From the NCBI GenBank assembly GCA_030634675.1, contig DAOWAH010000052.1, positions 1 through 8,612 of the forward strand: a stretch of 8,612 nt of DNA, given 5' to 3'. Source of the stretch: Fidelibacterota bacterium. GTDB taxonomy: Bacteria; Marinisomatota; Marinisomatia; Marinisomatales; TCS56. The position numbers and the translations under genes were made by a program. The notes under the pieces were generated by a model, which saw nothing but the letters and a program-made list of their open reading frames with translations, made no database searches and was not told where the DNA came from. Positions 1-6,919 of the stretch are shown here, piece after piece (the first letter of the stretch is position 1; each line of letters opens with the position of its first letter).

Positions 1-1977
1 CATGATGCTGGAGAGCATCGCCGTGGCTACATTCAACTCAATATTTAGATAGCCCATCATTCCAAAAACCATGATCATGGCTGATGACAGGGGAATTATC
101 GATAGAAAACCGCCGACAAACGAACGGAATACAAAGGTCATCATCAGGAATATAACGACCAGTGAGATAGACAAACTGACGACCTGTCCCTGAACAATCA
201 TCTGGGCCAGTCCACTGATTAAAGAAGCAGGACCAGAGACTTCCATTGGCAATGAGCTACCAAAATTGACCCGGATATACTCCTCCGTATCTCTGGTGAC
301 TTCTGTTATCTGAGCGGTTTTTATCTTTTTCAGGCGAGCGATTAATAAAGCGTGTTCCGGCTCATCGATATCATCCATCAGCCGTTCGATATCTTCTTCA
401 TTTCCGGTCATGCCATATAAAAACAGGTACTGTGCAATCAGGTTCCGATTGTCAGGAATCACCTCATATTCCGGTTTACCTTCATGAAAGGCAGAATGCA
501 TTTTCTTGATCTGATCAGCAATGGAAAAAGTATGGGATATCAGTGGATTCTTATTCAAATGCTGGGCAGTCTGGTCAATTTTCCTTAGAGTAACCGGATC
601 TTTAATATCACCCTCGATTAAAATTAACAATTGTGAAGAACCGCCAAACAACCGGGTAATGGCGTCGTTATTCAGGCGGATTTTGGAACCTTCACGGAAA
701 TATTTGTCGGGATTGGTATCGACTACCACTTGTTGAATCCCCAGACCAACGAACATCAGGACAACGATAACAACCAGAATGAAAGGCTGACGGTACTTGA
801 TAAAGAAGCTGCCCCAGCCATGCAGGAAACGATTCATCCTTTCCATGCTTCCGGATTGGCTGAGAAAACTGGGTTTTCGGGCTACGGCGAGGGCGGCAGG
901 GATTAAAAATATACTGAATAAAAAAGCCATAACGATACCGAAAGAAAGAAATAAACCAAATTCCTTGATTTTATCCAGCACGTGCCCCATAAGACTTAGA
1001 AATCCAATTACTGTGGTGATACCGGCCAACAGGATTGGACTACCCAAACGGCGGAGTGTCTTTTTGATAATCATCAGCTTGGTCTTATTACCATCACTTT
1101 GGCTGTATTCATAATAATGAGCAATGATATGAATCCCGTAATCATTGGCAATAGCAATCAGCATTACTGGAACTAGCACCCCGATAAATGGAAGTTCATA
1201 ATTAAGCAATGCCATGAAACCAAAAGTCCAGATTATTGAGATGATAACAACGCTTAATGGCAGGAAAACACCCAACCAACTGCGGAAACTGAGTGCCAGT
1301 AGAATGATCATTAGTGCTACACCATAAGGCATAAAGGTCTTCATATCCAGCTGCATGAAATCGACCACCACAGCTCGTGTTACCGGCAGACCGGAAATAT
1401 ATATCTTTTCATCACCCCCACGAAAATTATCAACTACGCGCTCAACCGCATTTTTCAAGATATGCTCATCGTACATCAGACTGCCCTCGACTTGAGCCAT
1501 GAAAGCCATTGCCTTGAAATCGGCCGAGATAATATTTTGATATACCAGATCATTATCCCGGATTTTGTTCTGCAGTTTTTGTACTTCTTCCTCACTGGTG
1601 GGATAATACTCCAAAATATCCTCAACCATGAAACCATCTTCAGTGCTGATTATATTGGGAGCGGAATACAGGGAAATTACCGAAGTAATTTGATCAATCA
1701 TTTCCAGGGAATCATGGAGCGCTTCAAATTTCAGTAATGTCTTTTCCCATAGCAAGCTATCGGATTCGACGCCGATAATTATAATCTCAGTTCCGCCAAA
1801 AAGATCATCAACCTTATCCATGGTTTTAACAATCGGATTATCGGTCGGTATCATACCCTTTAAACTGGGGTCTAATCGCAGATTGGGAATATTCCACAAG
1901 AACAGTAACGTAAAAAAGATGGTCGTGGAAATAACCGTCTTGGGGTAATTCAGGAGAATTCTAAACAGATTCGACAT
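1..1977 (-). CDS. RND-superfamily exporter (MMPL/COG1033-like), C-terminus cut off by window edge
   Basis: This is an inner-membrane, proton-driven exporter of the RND superfamily; lipids, hydrophobic compounds or drugs are the usual cargo and the substrate here is unknown. All 659 visible codons are open to base 1 with no stop. One TM helix lies near residues 12-28 and is followed by the family-typical DPSLKGMIPTDNP. A periplasmic domain of about 180 residues comes next, then a block of TM helices (about 215-365) containing IANDYGIHI near residue 279, which matches the conserved GxDYGI of MMPL/RND proteins. The second half repeats the plan: a TM helix near 393-412, a periplasmic loop, and TM helices from about 610 onward. 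Family members usually have 750-800 residues, so roughly 100-140 are missing. The ATG overlaps the repressor gene by 17 bp, and an AAGGA lies 7 nt before it, inside the repressor's last codons, so the two are translationally linked. Regulation by that TetR protein is inferred. Confidence 0.9.
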   Translation of the reverse strand, partial: MSNLFRILLNYPKTVISTTIFFTLLFLWNIPNLRLDPSLKGMIPTDNPIVKTMDKVDDLFGGTEIIIIGVESDSLLWEKTLLKFEALHDSLEMIDQITSVISLYSAPNIISTEDGFMVEDILEYYPTSEEEVQKLQNKIRDNDLVYQNIISADFKAMAFMAQVEGSLMYDEHILKNAVERVVDNFRGGDEKIYISGLPVTRAVVVDFMQLDMKTFMPYGVALMIILLALSFRSWLGVFLPLSVVIISIIWTFGFMALLNYELPFIGVLVPVMLIAIANDYGIHIIAHYYEYSQSDGNKTKLMIIKKTLRRLGSPILLAGITTVIGFLSLMGHVLDKIKEFGLFLSFGIVMAFLFSIFLIPAALAVARKPSFLSQSGSMERMNRFLHGWGSFFIKYRQPFILVVIVVLMFVGLGIQQVVVDTNPDKYFREGSKIRLNNDAITRLFGGSSQLLILIEGDIKDPVTLRKIDQTAQHLNKNPLISHTFSIADQIKKMHSAFHEGKPEYEVIPDNRNLIAQYLFLYGMTGNEEDIERLMDDIDEPEHALLIARLKKIKTAQITEVTRDTEEYIRVNFGSSLPMEVSGPASLISGLAQMIVQGQVVSLSISLVVIFLMMTFVFRSFVGGFLSIIPLSSAMIMVFGMMGYLNIELNVATAMLSSIM

Positions 1978-2566
1978 GCTTGATTCCTTCCGCAGTGAAA
2001 ATTCCTTCGGATATTATTTTGAAAAACAATCTAATCGTATCGGGTATTATCAGATTATTCTGAGCAAAAAATTCAGGCTGAAAAATGGAATTAACCATAT
2101 ACATGTATAACCGCACTAAAACATCAATCTCCAGATCGGCTTTAAGTAGGCCCTGTTTTTGAGCCTCACATAAAATATTCGCGAACTGTTCCCGGCGTTC
2201 GAAGCGGAATTCTTCGATCAACTTCCAGATCCTGGGATGTCTGACTTTCAGTTCCAGCATGCGATTCACCTGAACGCGGCTCAAGGCGGTCGCTAAAAAT
2301 TCCCCCACAGTGATAAATTGTTGCACCGGATCAGTTTCATTTCCAATTACACCCAGCAATCCAGCCTTAATCGAATTAAGGGTATGGGTTACGATCCGCT
2401 CGATTAATTCTTCCCTGGTCTTGACAACTTTATAAATCGTTTTTTTACTGACCCCCAGCCGTTGCGCCAATGTTTCGACCGTAAAGGCACGTATTCCATC
2501 CTGTTGAAATATTTCCCAGCCCTGCCGATAGAGCCGCTGCTCAAATTCTGAAATAATTGTTGTCAT
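1961..2566 (-). CDS. TetR-family transcriptional repressor, probable regulator of the RND exporter
   Basis: This is a 201-residue TetR-type regulator. The N-terminal helix-turn-helix covers about residues 29-48 (TVETLAQRLGVSKKTIYKVV) and continues into TREELI, the standard TetR arrangement. The remaining residues, about 60-200, are the helical ligand-binding and dimerisation part and contain no recognised ligand motif. I start it at the ATG at 2566. The frame is open up to a TTG at 2608, but that longer start would place the perfect palindrome at 2566-2597 inside the coding sequence and add 14 residues (with WKRNIRN) that do not look like a TetR N-terminus. No good ribosome site precedes the chosen ATG, so a short-leader or leaderless message is possible. 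The gene overlaps the exporter by 17 bp. Autoregulation through the palindrome is inferred. Confidence 0.88.
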   Translation of the reverse strand: MTTIISEFEQRLYRQGWEIFQQDGIRAFTVETLAQRLGVSKKTIYKVVKTREELIERIVTHTLNSIKAGLLGVIGNETDPVQQFITVGEFLATALSRVQVNRMLELKVRHPRIWKLIEEFRFERREQFANILCEAQKQGLLKADLEIDVLVRLYMYMVNSIFQPEFFAQNNLIIPDTIRLFFKIISEGIFTAEGIKHVESV

Positions 2567-2597
2567 TGGAAACGTATTTCGTATATTACGTTTCCAA
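2566..2597. promoter_or_regulatory. Palindromic operator, probable TetR-family binding site
   Basis: The left arm TTGGAAACGTA (2566-2576) and right arm TACGTTTCCAA (2587-2597) are exact reverse complements, 11 bp each, separated by a 10-bp AT-rich spacer. The left arm overlaps the first base of the repressor ATG. TetR-family proteins typically bind such inverted repeats at their own promoters. From here the protein could block its own operon and perhaps affect the divergent operon starting at 2670. I saw no second copy in the window. Confidence 0.82.
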
Positions 2598-2607
2598 ATT
2601 ACAGACA

Positions 2608-2613
2608 ATTATA
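2608..2613 (-). promoter_or_regulatory. Candidate -10 box for the tetR-exporter operon
   Basis: A consensus TATAAT reads on the minus strand here. Transcription would then start near 2601, placing the palindromic operator just downstream of the start site, where bound repressor would block RNA polymerase. The -35 position holds only a poor match (ATAAGA at 17-bp spacing). The whole divergent spacer 2598-2669 is AT-rich, so a chance TATAAT is quite possible. On the plus strand, TATGAT at 2634-2639 is the best -10 candidate for the rightward operon, also without a convincing -35. Confidence 0.3.
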
Positions 2614-2669
2614 AATATTGCCTACTCAATTCTTATGATTCGGATACCATTTATCACACTAAATTCATA

Positions 2670-3608
2670 ATGATGTTGCCTGATATTAAAGACATATTAA
2701 AACCCCGTCCCCGTAAATACCGGAATATTGCCCGGCATCTCTCACCCCTCTTGTTGACCCAAGAGGAAAATAGTTCCTCATTGTCCGAATCTGACATTTT
2801 CAATGATCTTTCTTCCAGTCGCGGTACGGAACGTTTTCTCGGTTTATTCTCTAAATTGGGAATCCAGTTCGCTTTAAAAAAATTCGGGATTTTTCAGGAA
2901 CTAAAGAACGCCGGTTTAGTCAACGCTCAAATCCAGCTTGATACCAGCGATGCCTACAAACATATGTTGCGCGTCGTACACCCACAGGGAAAATTATCCT
3001 TAATTTCCGGTGAGATAGTTGCCAGACGGGGTCATTTCATACATCCTGAATTACCTGACTATAACCTGACTAAAACTGATCTGGATCTGATAATTGTTGA
3101 ATGGTTGCTGCTTCAATACCCTAAGAAATCGTTCTCCCGGTTCAGACCGCAACTGCCAGGGCAGGAATATCCCGGTCTGGGAATTGGTCAATTGGTATAT
3201 GAAACACTGTACTGGGCTGCCCGCAGGGATGGCGCTGATGGCGTATTGCTGATACCAAATTATTTGCACACCGGCTTATTTTACGGTCGCCAATTTCTGT
3301 TCATCGATCCGGTTCAGGAAGGACTGCTTTATTATATTGAGAAGGAATTATTACGTAAAAATAAATTGGATCAACTCAGTTGGGCTTGCAGCGAAGGACA
3401 GATAATCGATAAAACCAGTAATCAGCTTTTCCAATGGAAACCGGCGCCAATGATTATGCCGGTCTCATTACATCTGAAAGATTATTTTAATTCCCCTGCC
3501 TATTCCCGTATAACGCAAACTAGCCGGAAGCAATATCGATTGAAGATCAAGAAAGGATATCGAAAACGCTACACCAGCAACTGGCAGGCTAAAACCAATG
3601 CTTTATAA
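2670..3608 (+). CDS. Uncharacterised protein with GNAT-like core, first gene of the thiN operon
   Basis: I do not recognise a named family. The 312-residue protein has no signal peptide or TM helix and should be cytosolic. Residues 1-60 are polar and look variable. Residues about 95-225 read like an alternating strand/helix fold: a strand pair (KLSLISGEIVARRG, 108-121), a strand IIVEWLLL, then PGQEYPGLGIGQLVYETL (163-180) followed by DGVLLIPNYLHTGLFYGRQF. The glycine-rich PGLGIG before a helix, and the later asparagine, tyrosine and arginine pattern, recall the acetyl-CoA loop of GNAT acetyltransferases, but the canonical R/Q-x-x-G-x-G/A is imperfect. The C-terminus (285-303) is strongly basic. 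The ATG at 2670 has no visible Shine-Dalgarno, and a second ATG follows immediately. The stop overlaps the thiN start by 11 bp, so the two are co-transcribed. A link to thiamine metabolism is contextual only. Confidence 0.75.
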   Translation: MMLPDIKDILKPRPRKYRNIARHLSPLLLTQEENSSSLSESDIFNDLSSSRGTERFLGLFSKLGIQFALKKFGIFQELKNAGLVNAQIQLDTSDAYKHMLRVVHPQGKLSLISGEIVARRGHFIHPELPDYNLTKTDLDLIIVEWLLLQYPKKSFSRFRPQLPGQEYPGLGIGQLVYETLYWAARRDGADGVLLIPNYLHTGLFYGRQFLFIDPVQEGLLYYIEKELLRKNKLDQLSWACSEGQIIDKTSNQLFQWKPAPMIMPVSLHLKDYFNSPAYSRITQTSRKQYRLKIKKGYRKRYTSNWQAKTNAL

Positions 3609-4239
3609 ATCACCTCTAAAAATCCTAAGAGAACCTGTAGTTGTTTTGGTAAACGGCCGCTTCCCTGTTCATCGTGCGCCGCTGCAAGTATTGCAGAAGG
3701 CCGGGTTTCTCCTTTGCACCGACGGCAGTGCCGATAAAGCAATTGCTCATGGTTTTAAGCCCGATCTGATAATCGGTGATTTGGATTCGACCGGATTAGC
3801 GGATACTGAGGGGCGCTATAAATTAGTGAAGGTGATAGATCAAAATTTTACTGACCTCGAAAAGGCAATCGATTGGTTGATCGATAACCAAATCATAAAA
3901 GTCAATTTTGTCGGTATTACAGGGGATCGGGATGATCATGCCCTGGCTAATTTATTGATATTGCATAGTCATTCCGCCGATCTGGAAATCCGGGCTGTGA
4001 CCGATCATGCCACGATCAATTTTATTTCGGGAACGCGTCGCTTTAATTCCACTCCTGGCCAAACAGTATCCATAATGGCTTTTCAAAAAATTGACTCAGT
4101 GACTACTACCGGTCTGGAATGTTCTCTGACAAACGCCCTTCTATTGCCATCCGGACGTGGTATCAGCAATATAGCTAGCGGGAAAGAGTTCACAATCGAG
4201 ACCAGCGATACCCTCCTGGTTTTTCGAAATCACCTATAA
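3598..4239 (+). CDS. thiN: Thiamine pyrophosphokinase
   Basis: Cytosolic enzyme that transfers pyrophosphate from ATP to thiamine, giving thiamine diphosphate, as the salvage step. The 213 residues match the usual TPK length and carry its motifs in order: TDGSAD (41-46), PDLIIGDLDS (55-64), QNFTDLEKAI (82-91, matching the QD-x-TD-x-EKA signature), and GITGDRDDHALAN (106-118), whose acidic residues bind Mg-ATP in the family. The C-terminal thiamine-binding domain ends with GLECSLTNALLLPSGRGISN (172-191). The start ATG lies inside the end of the upstream gene (11-bp overlap), and the stop shares one base with the ATG of the symporter, so translational coupling is likely. No TPP riboswitch is visible upstream of the operon. 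All expected catalytic motifs look intact. Confidence 0.93.
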   Translation: MLYKSPLKILREPVVVLVNGRFPVHRAPLQVLQKAGFLLCTDGSADKAIAHGFKPDLIIGDLDSTGLADTEGRYKLVKVIDQNFTDLEKAIDWLIDNQIIKVNFVGITGDRDDHALANLLILHSHSADLEIRAVTDHATINFISGTRRFNSTPGQTVSIMAFQKIDSVTTTGLECSLTNALLLPSGRGISNIASGKEFTIETSDTLLVFRNHL

Positions 4240-5618
4240 TGCCATCCTCCCTTGGTATCCTCGACTATGCAGTCATTTTACTATACCTGGTGTTACTGGT
4301 ATTCCTTGGTCTAACCCATAGTCGTAACAGTCGTTCCAATCAAAGGGAATACATTCTTACCGGTCGAAGACTAAGTCTGCCCGGATTTGTCGCTACACTG
4401 GTAGCCACCTGGTATGGTGGTATTCTGGGCGTGGGGGAAAATACTTTTAATTACGGTATCCAGACCTGGTTTATCTTTGGACTGCCCTACTATGTATTTG
4501 CCGCCTTGTTTGCCTTATTCATCGCCGGAAAGATTCGCCGATTGGAATTTATTTCTATCCCAGACCAGTTTAACAAGCGTTACGGGAAATATCCCGGTAT
4601 TCTTAGCGCTGTGTTTCTACTGTTTCTGGCCAGTCCGGCGCCCTACATCCTGAGTATCGGTATTCTGATCCAATTCCTGTTTGGAATATCCTATGTCTGG
4701 GCTTTATTAATTGCAACCACGCTTAGTTTGATATACATCTGGTTTGGTGGCTTCGGCGCTGTTGTTCGGACCGACATCCTGCAGTTCATTCTCATGTTTT
4801 CCGGGTTTATCCTACTAATAATATTTGCCTGGATTAAAATCGGTTCACCGGTCTATCTGTTACGCAATCTGCCCGAAACCCATCTGTCACCGACTGGTGG
4901 TCAGTCATTTCAATTCATCGCTGTCTGGTTTTTCATCGCCCTGTGGACCTTCATTGATCCTGGTTTTTATCAGCGTTGTGCTGCCGCACAAACACCAAGA
5001 ATTGCCCGAAACGGCATATTTCTGTCGATCGCATTCTGGTTTGCATTTGACATGCTCACTCTATTTTCAGGTTTATATGCCCGCCTCGCACTGGATGGGA
5101 ATAACGCCCTTTTTTCATTCCCATTGTTGGGGCAGCAATTATTGCCACCCATTCTTTACGGATTATTCTTGACCGGGATTATTGCAACGATTATGTCAAC
5201 CATCGATTCCCTGGGGCTGATCAGCGCCGTAACCTTTGGTCGTGATATCGTTTGGCGGCTGAAGAATCAATCTAACCCCACCCGGTTGACCCAGTATGGG
5301 CTCGCGGTTATGGCTGCGATCGCTCTGATTCTGGCCTGGCAGCTTCCATCTATTGTGAAGTTATGGTATATGCTTGGGTCGATAATTGTACCGGGTCTGC
5401 TGCTCCCTTTCCTGCTCACCTTCACGAAAATCAGCCTGCCGTCAAACCATACAATTCTCATGATGATAGTTCCGGTATTACTGGCTGGTTCATGGTATTT
5501 TGCCGGAATATCAGCAGGCACCTATCCCTTCAATCTGGAACCATTCTACCCGGGTCTGGCGGGCTCGATTATTCTATTGAGCATCGGGTTATTCAGACTG
5601 AATAAAAAAGCTGGTTGA
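4239..5618 (+). CDS. Sodium:solute symporter family protein, candidate thiamine or precursor importer
   Basis: A 459-residue polytopic inner-membrane protein of the SSS family (LeuT fold, about 12-13 hydrophobic segments by eye). Family marks are TGRRLSLPGFVATLVATWYGG (41-61), ISIPDQFNKRYGK (106-118), RTDILQF (177-183), a DPGFYQRCAAAQTPRIAR loop (240-257), and GIIATIMSTIDSLGLIS (313-329), where MSTIDS corresponds to the conserved helix that provides Na+ site ligands. The length is normal for the family. Its ATG overlaps the thiN stop in the arrangement taATG, with no visible ribosome site, so it probably depends on coupling to thiN. SSS proteins take many substrates (sugars, amino acids, pantothenate, carboxylates). 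SSS transporters linked to thiamine genes (the ThiV proposal) are known from comparative genomics, and the neighbour here suggests the same. The substrate is inference; the family call is firm. Confidence 0.9.
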   Translation: MPSSLGILDYAVILLYLVLLVFLGLTHSRNSRSNQREYILTGRRLSLPGFVATLVATWYGGILGVGENTFNYGIQTWFIFGLPYYVFAALFALFIAGKIRRLEFISIPDQFNKRYGKYPGILSAVFLLFLASPAPYILSIGILIQFLFGISYVWALLIATTLSLIYIWFGGFGAVVRTDILQFILMFSGFILLIIFAWIKIGSPVYLLRNLPETHLSPTGGQSFQFIAVWFFIALWTFIDPGFYQRCAAAQTPRIARNGIFLSIAFWFAFDMLTLFSGLYARLALDGNNALFSFPLLGQQLLPPILYGLFLTGIIATIMSTIDSLGLISAVTFGRDIVWRLKNQSNPTRLTQYGLAVMAAIALILAWQLPSIVKLWYMLGSIIVPGLLLPFLLTFTKISLPSNHTILMMIVPVLLAGSWYFAGISAGTYPFNLEPFYPGLAGSIILLSIGLFRLNKKAG

Positions 5619-5661
5619 AATATCGTTTACTACCGGTTGTTAGAAACAGTTAGGTAATTTG

Positions 5662-5695
5662 TTGATTTGTGATTATCATCCGGTATAATTATAAT
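5662..5695 (+). promoter_or_regulatory. Sigma70-like promoter with doubled -10 box for the CYTH gene pair
   Basis: Two overlapping promoters can be read. TTGATT (5662-5667), 16 bp, TATAAT (5684-5689); and TTGTGA (5667-5672), 17 bp, TATAAT (5690-5695). Both -10 boxes are exact consensus and are directly adjacent, and each -35 matches 4 of 6 bases. Transcription would start near 5696-5702, about 40 bp before the GTG start at 5739. This separates the CYTH pair from the thiN operon, although read-through from the symporter is not excluded because no clear terminator lies between them. Confidence 0.6.
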
Positions 5696-5698
5696 TAC

Positions 5699-5717
5699 AA
5701 CGATTGTAGCAATCGTT
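5699..5717. promoter_or_regulatory. Perfect 8-bp inverted repeat at the predicted transcript start
   Basis: AACGATTG (5699-5706), loop TAG, CAATCGTT (5710-5717). The arms are exact reverse complements. The repeat lies immediately downstream of the doubled -10 box and 21 bp before the GTG start. It could be an operator read as DNA, or a 5'-terminal RNA stem that stabilises the message. No T-run follows, so it is not a classic terminator for the upstream symporter gene. Confidence 0.55.
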
Positions 5718-5738
5718 TGTCGGGTTGCAAAAGCTGTA

Positions 5739-6362
5739 GTGACAAATAATAAATATCCACCAAGATTTGAGTTTAGAACCTTTGGTCATCAATTAGATGA
5801 ACCTAGTGCAAGAATGGCTCAATTATCAGATCCGGTCCCAGCCGAATTGCATTTCCGGAAATCCGCTGAAATTTATATTGTGTCCCTGTCAATCGAATCC
5901 AACAATATCAAAATCCGGAATAATATCCTTGATATAAAAGAACGGCTACAGCAGGTAGGAAAACTGGAGCAATGGAATCCCGTTTTTAAAGCTAACTTCC
6001 CATTGTCAGTCAGTGATTTTGAGCGGGGATTAGCTCCAGTATTGGGCCTGGCAAACCGGAACGATCAGCCGTCGAAATTGACCTTTGACCAATTTTTAGA
6101 ATTGATTGAGAATTCATCCGGTCTGGAAACCATAGCAGTGGAAAAAGAACGAAAAGCCTACTCGCTGAACAACACGATTTGTGAAGTTGCCGAAATTAGG
6201 ATCAATCAAGCAACGTTCATTACCATGTGCGTCGAATCCACTGAGCTAGAAGACATATATAAGACAATCAATCAAGTGGGACTGAACGATTATGAAAACA
6301 TCAATTATCCGGAGGCCATCAAGCGTATTACCGGAATGGTCAGTAAACCGCTTCCAACCTAA
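5739..6362 (+). CDS. Uncharacterised protein with divergent CYTH-like features
   Basis: A 207-residue soluble protein with no signal peptide. I start it at GTG (5739) because no ATG occurs before residue 26 and the promoter lies just upstream; the ribosome site is weak. After a 40-residue N-terminal extension (PPRFEFRTFGHQL), the order of elements resembles a CYTH tunnel fold: SAEIYIVSL (42-50, at the EIERK position), NIKIRNNILDIKERL (56-70, charged strand pair), LEQWNPVFKANFPL (76-89), VEKERKAYSL (134-143, the KxRxxY-type strand), EVAEIRI (149-155), TMCVEST (162-168), and ENINYPEAIKRITG (186-199, near the usual closing motif). The strict EXEXK is absent, so metal-dependent triphosphatase activity is doubtful. 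It is followed after 21 bp by a canonical CYTH gene on the same strand, so co-transcription is likely. The CYTH relationship is my reading of the pattern and has not been confirmed by alignment. Confidence 0.72.
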   Translation: MTNNKYPPRFEFRTFGHQLDEPSARMAQLSDPVPAELHFRKSAEIYIVSLSIESNNIKIRNNILDIKERLQQVGKLEQWNPVFKANFPLSVSDFERGLAPVLGLANRNDQPSKLTFDQFLELIENSSGLETIAVEKERKAYSLNNTICEVAEIRINQATFITMCVESTELEDIYKTINQVGLNDYENINYPEAIKRITGMVSKPLPT

Positions 6363-6383
6363 AAACAACTAACTGAGAATCCA

Positions 6384-6866
6384 ATGGGTAAAGAAATCGA
6401 ACGGAAATTCCTAATTCAGGGTGAATTGCCCCCCAATTCCAAGTACACCACGATTCGGCAAGGTTATTTACAGACCGATAAAGAGCGCACGGTGCGTATC
6501 CGTACAATTACCATGGATAACACTACCCGAGGATATTTGACCATTAAAGGATTAGGAAGCGCCTCCGGAATGAGCCGGTATGAATTTGAAATGGAAATTC
6601 CACCCGAGGATGCCACCCATCTATTAACCCTCTGCGATCAGCCATTAATCGAGAAAACGCGCTATCGAATCACTCATGCTAATAATACTTGGGAAGTCGA
6701 TATATTTCTTGGAGCAAACCAAGGTCTGGCGGTGGCAGAGATCGAACTGGAGGCTGAAGATCAGGTGTTTGACAAACCTGATTTCATTGGGGCTGAGATC
6801 ACCGGTGATATCAAATATTATAATTCCATGCTACAAAAGGAGCCTTACACCATCTGGAAAAAATAG
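6384..6866 (+). CDS. CYTH-domain triphosphate tunnel metalloenzyme
   Basis: A 160-residue single-domain CYTH protein, close to the full length of the short bacterial class. It begins with the signature MGKEIERKFL, whose E4, E6 and K8 form the EXEXK metal and catalytic motif. Next come RQGYLQ (25-30), RTVRIR (35-40), YLTIKG (51-56), YEFEMEI (66-72), EKTRYRI (90-96), WEVDIF (103-108), AEIELE (118-123, metal-binding glutamates) and GDIKYYNSML (141-150). All the tunnel residues I expect are present, so it should be active. Known members hydrolyse tripolyphosphate, thiamine triphosphate or other triphosphates; the short EIERK bacterial forms that have been tested are mostly tripolyphosphatases. 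The product here is therefore uncertain. It is second in a two-gene unit, and thiN lies about 2 kb upstream on the same strand. A GAG 9 nt before the ATG may serve as a weak ribosome site. Confidence 0.9.
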   Translation: MGKEIERKFLIQGELPPNSKYTTIRQGYLQTDKERTVRIRTITMDNTTRGYLTIKGLGSASGMSRYEFEMEIPPEDATHLLTLCDQPLIEKTRYRITHANNTWEVDIFLGANQGLAVAEIELEAEDQVFDKPDFIGAEITGDIKYYNSMLQKEPYTIWKK

Positions 6867-6894
6867 CTTTTAGCTGTAATCAATGGTTTGAATC

Positions 6895-6910
6895 CCAGGG
6901 CAAACCCTGG
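6895..6910. terminator. Perfect 6-bp hairpin downstream of the CYTH gene
   Basis: CCAGGG, loop CAAA, CCCTGG: a stable GC-rich stem 29 bp after the CYTH stop. No T-tract follows on either strand, so termination is only a possible role. It is the first of four consecutive hairpins in the convergent spacer. Confidence 0.45.
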
Positions 6911-6919
6911 ACCCACTAT

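Noticed and set aside
521..1737. Three plus-strand open frames of 71-105 residues in this region
   Set aside because: They lie entirely antisense to the RND exporter gene, have no family features and are shadows of its codon pattern.
2567..2608. TTG-initiated extension of the TetR protein
   Set aside because: It would encode the perfect palindrome and adds residues atypical for the family; the ATG at 2566 is better.
2598..2669. TPP riboswitch in the leader of the thiN operon
   Set aside because: The spacer is only about 70 bp and shows none of the conserved TPP-aptamer words or paired arms; an aptamer of about 100 nt would not fit.
4414..5605. Alternative-frame and antisense open frames inside the symporter gene
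   Set aside because: All overlap a well-supported SSS coding sequence with its family motifs; none shows recognisable domains.
5619..5661. Intrinsic terminator after the symporter gene
   Set aside because: Only short imperfect repeats (ACCGGT and GTT/AAC words) are present, with no stable stem and T-run.
6371..6379. CTGAGA as part of a TPP aptamer before the CYTH gene
   Set aside because: The gap between the two CYTH-type genes is only 21 bp and the rest of the aptamer is missing, so the word is a coincidence.
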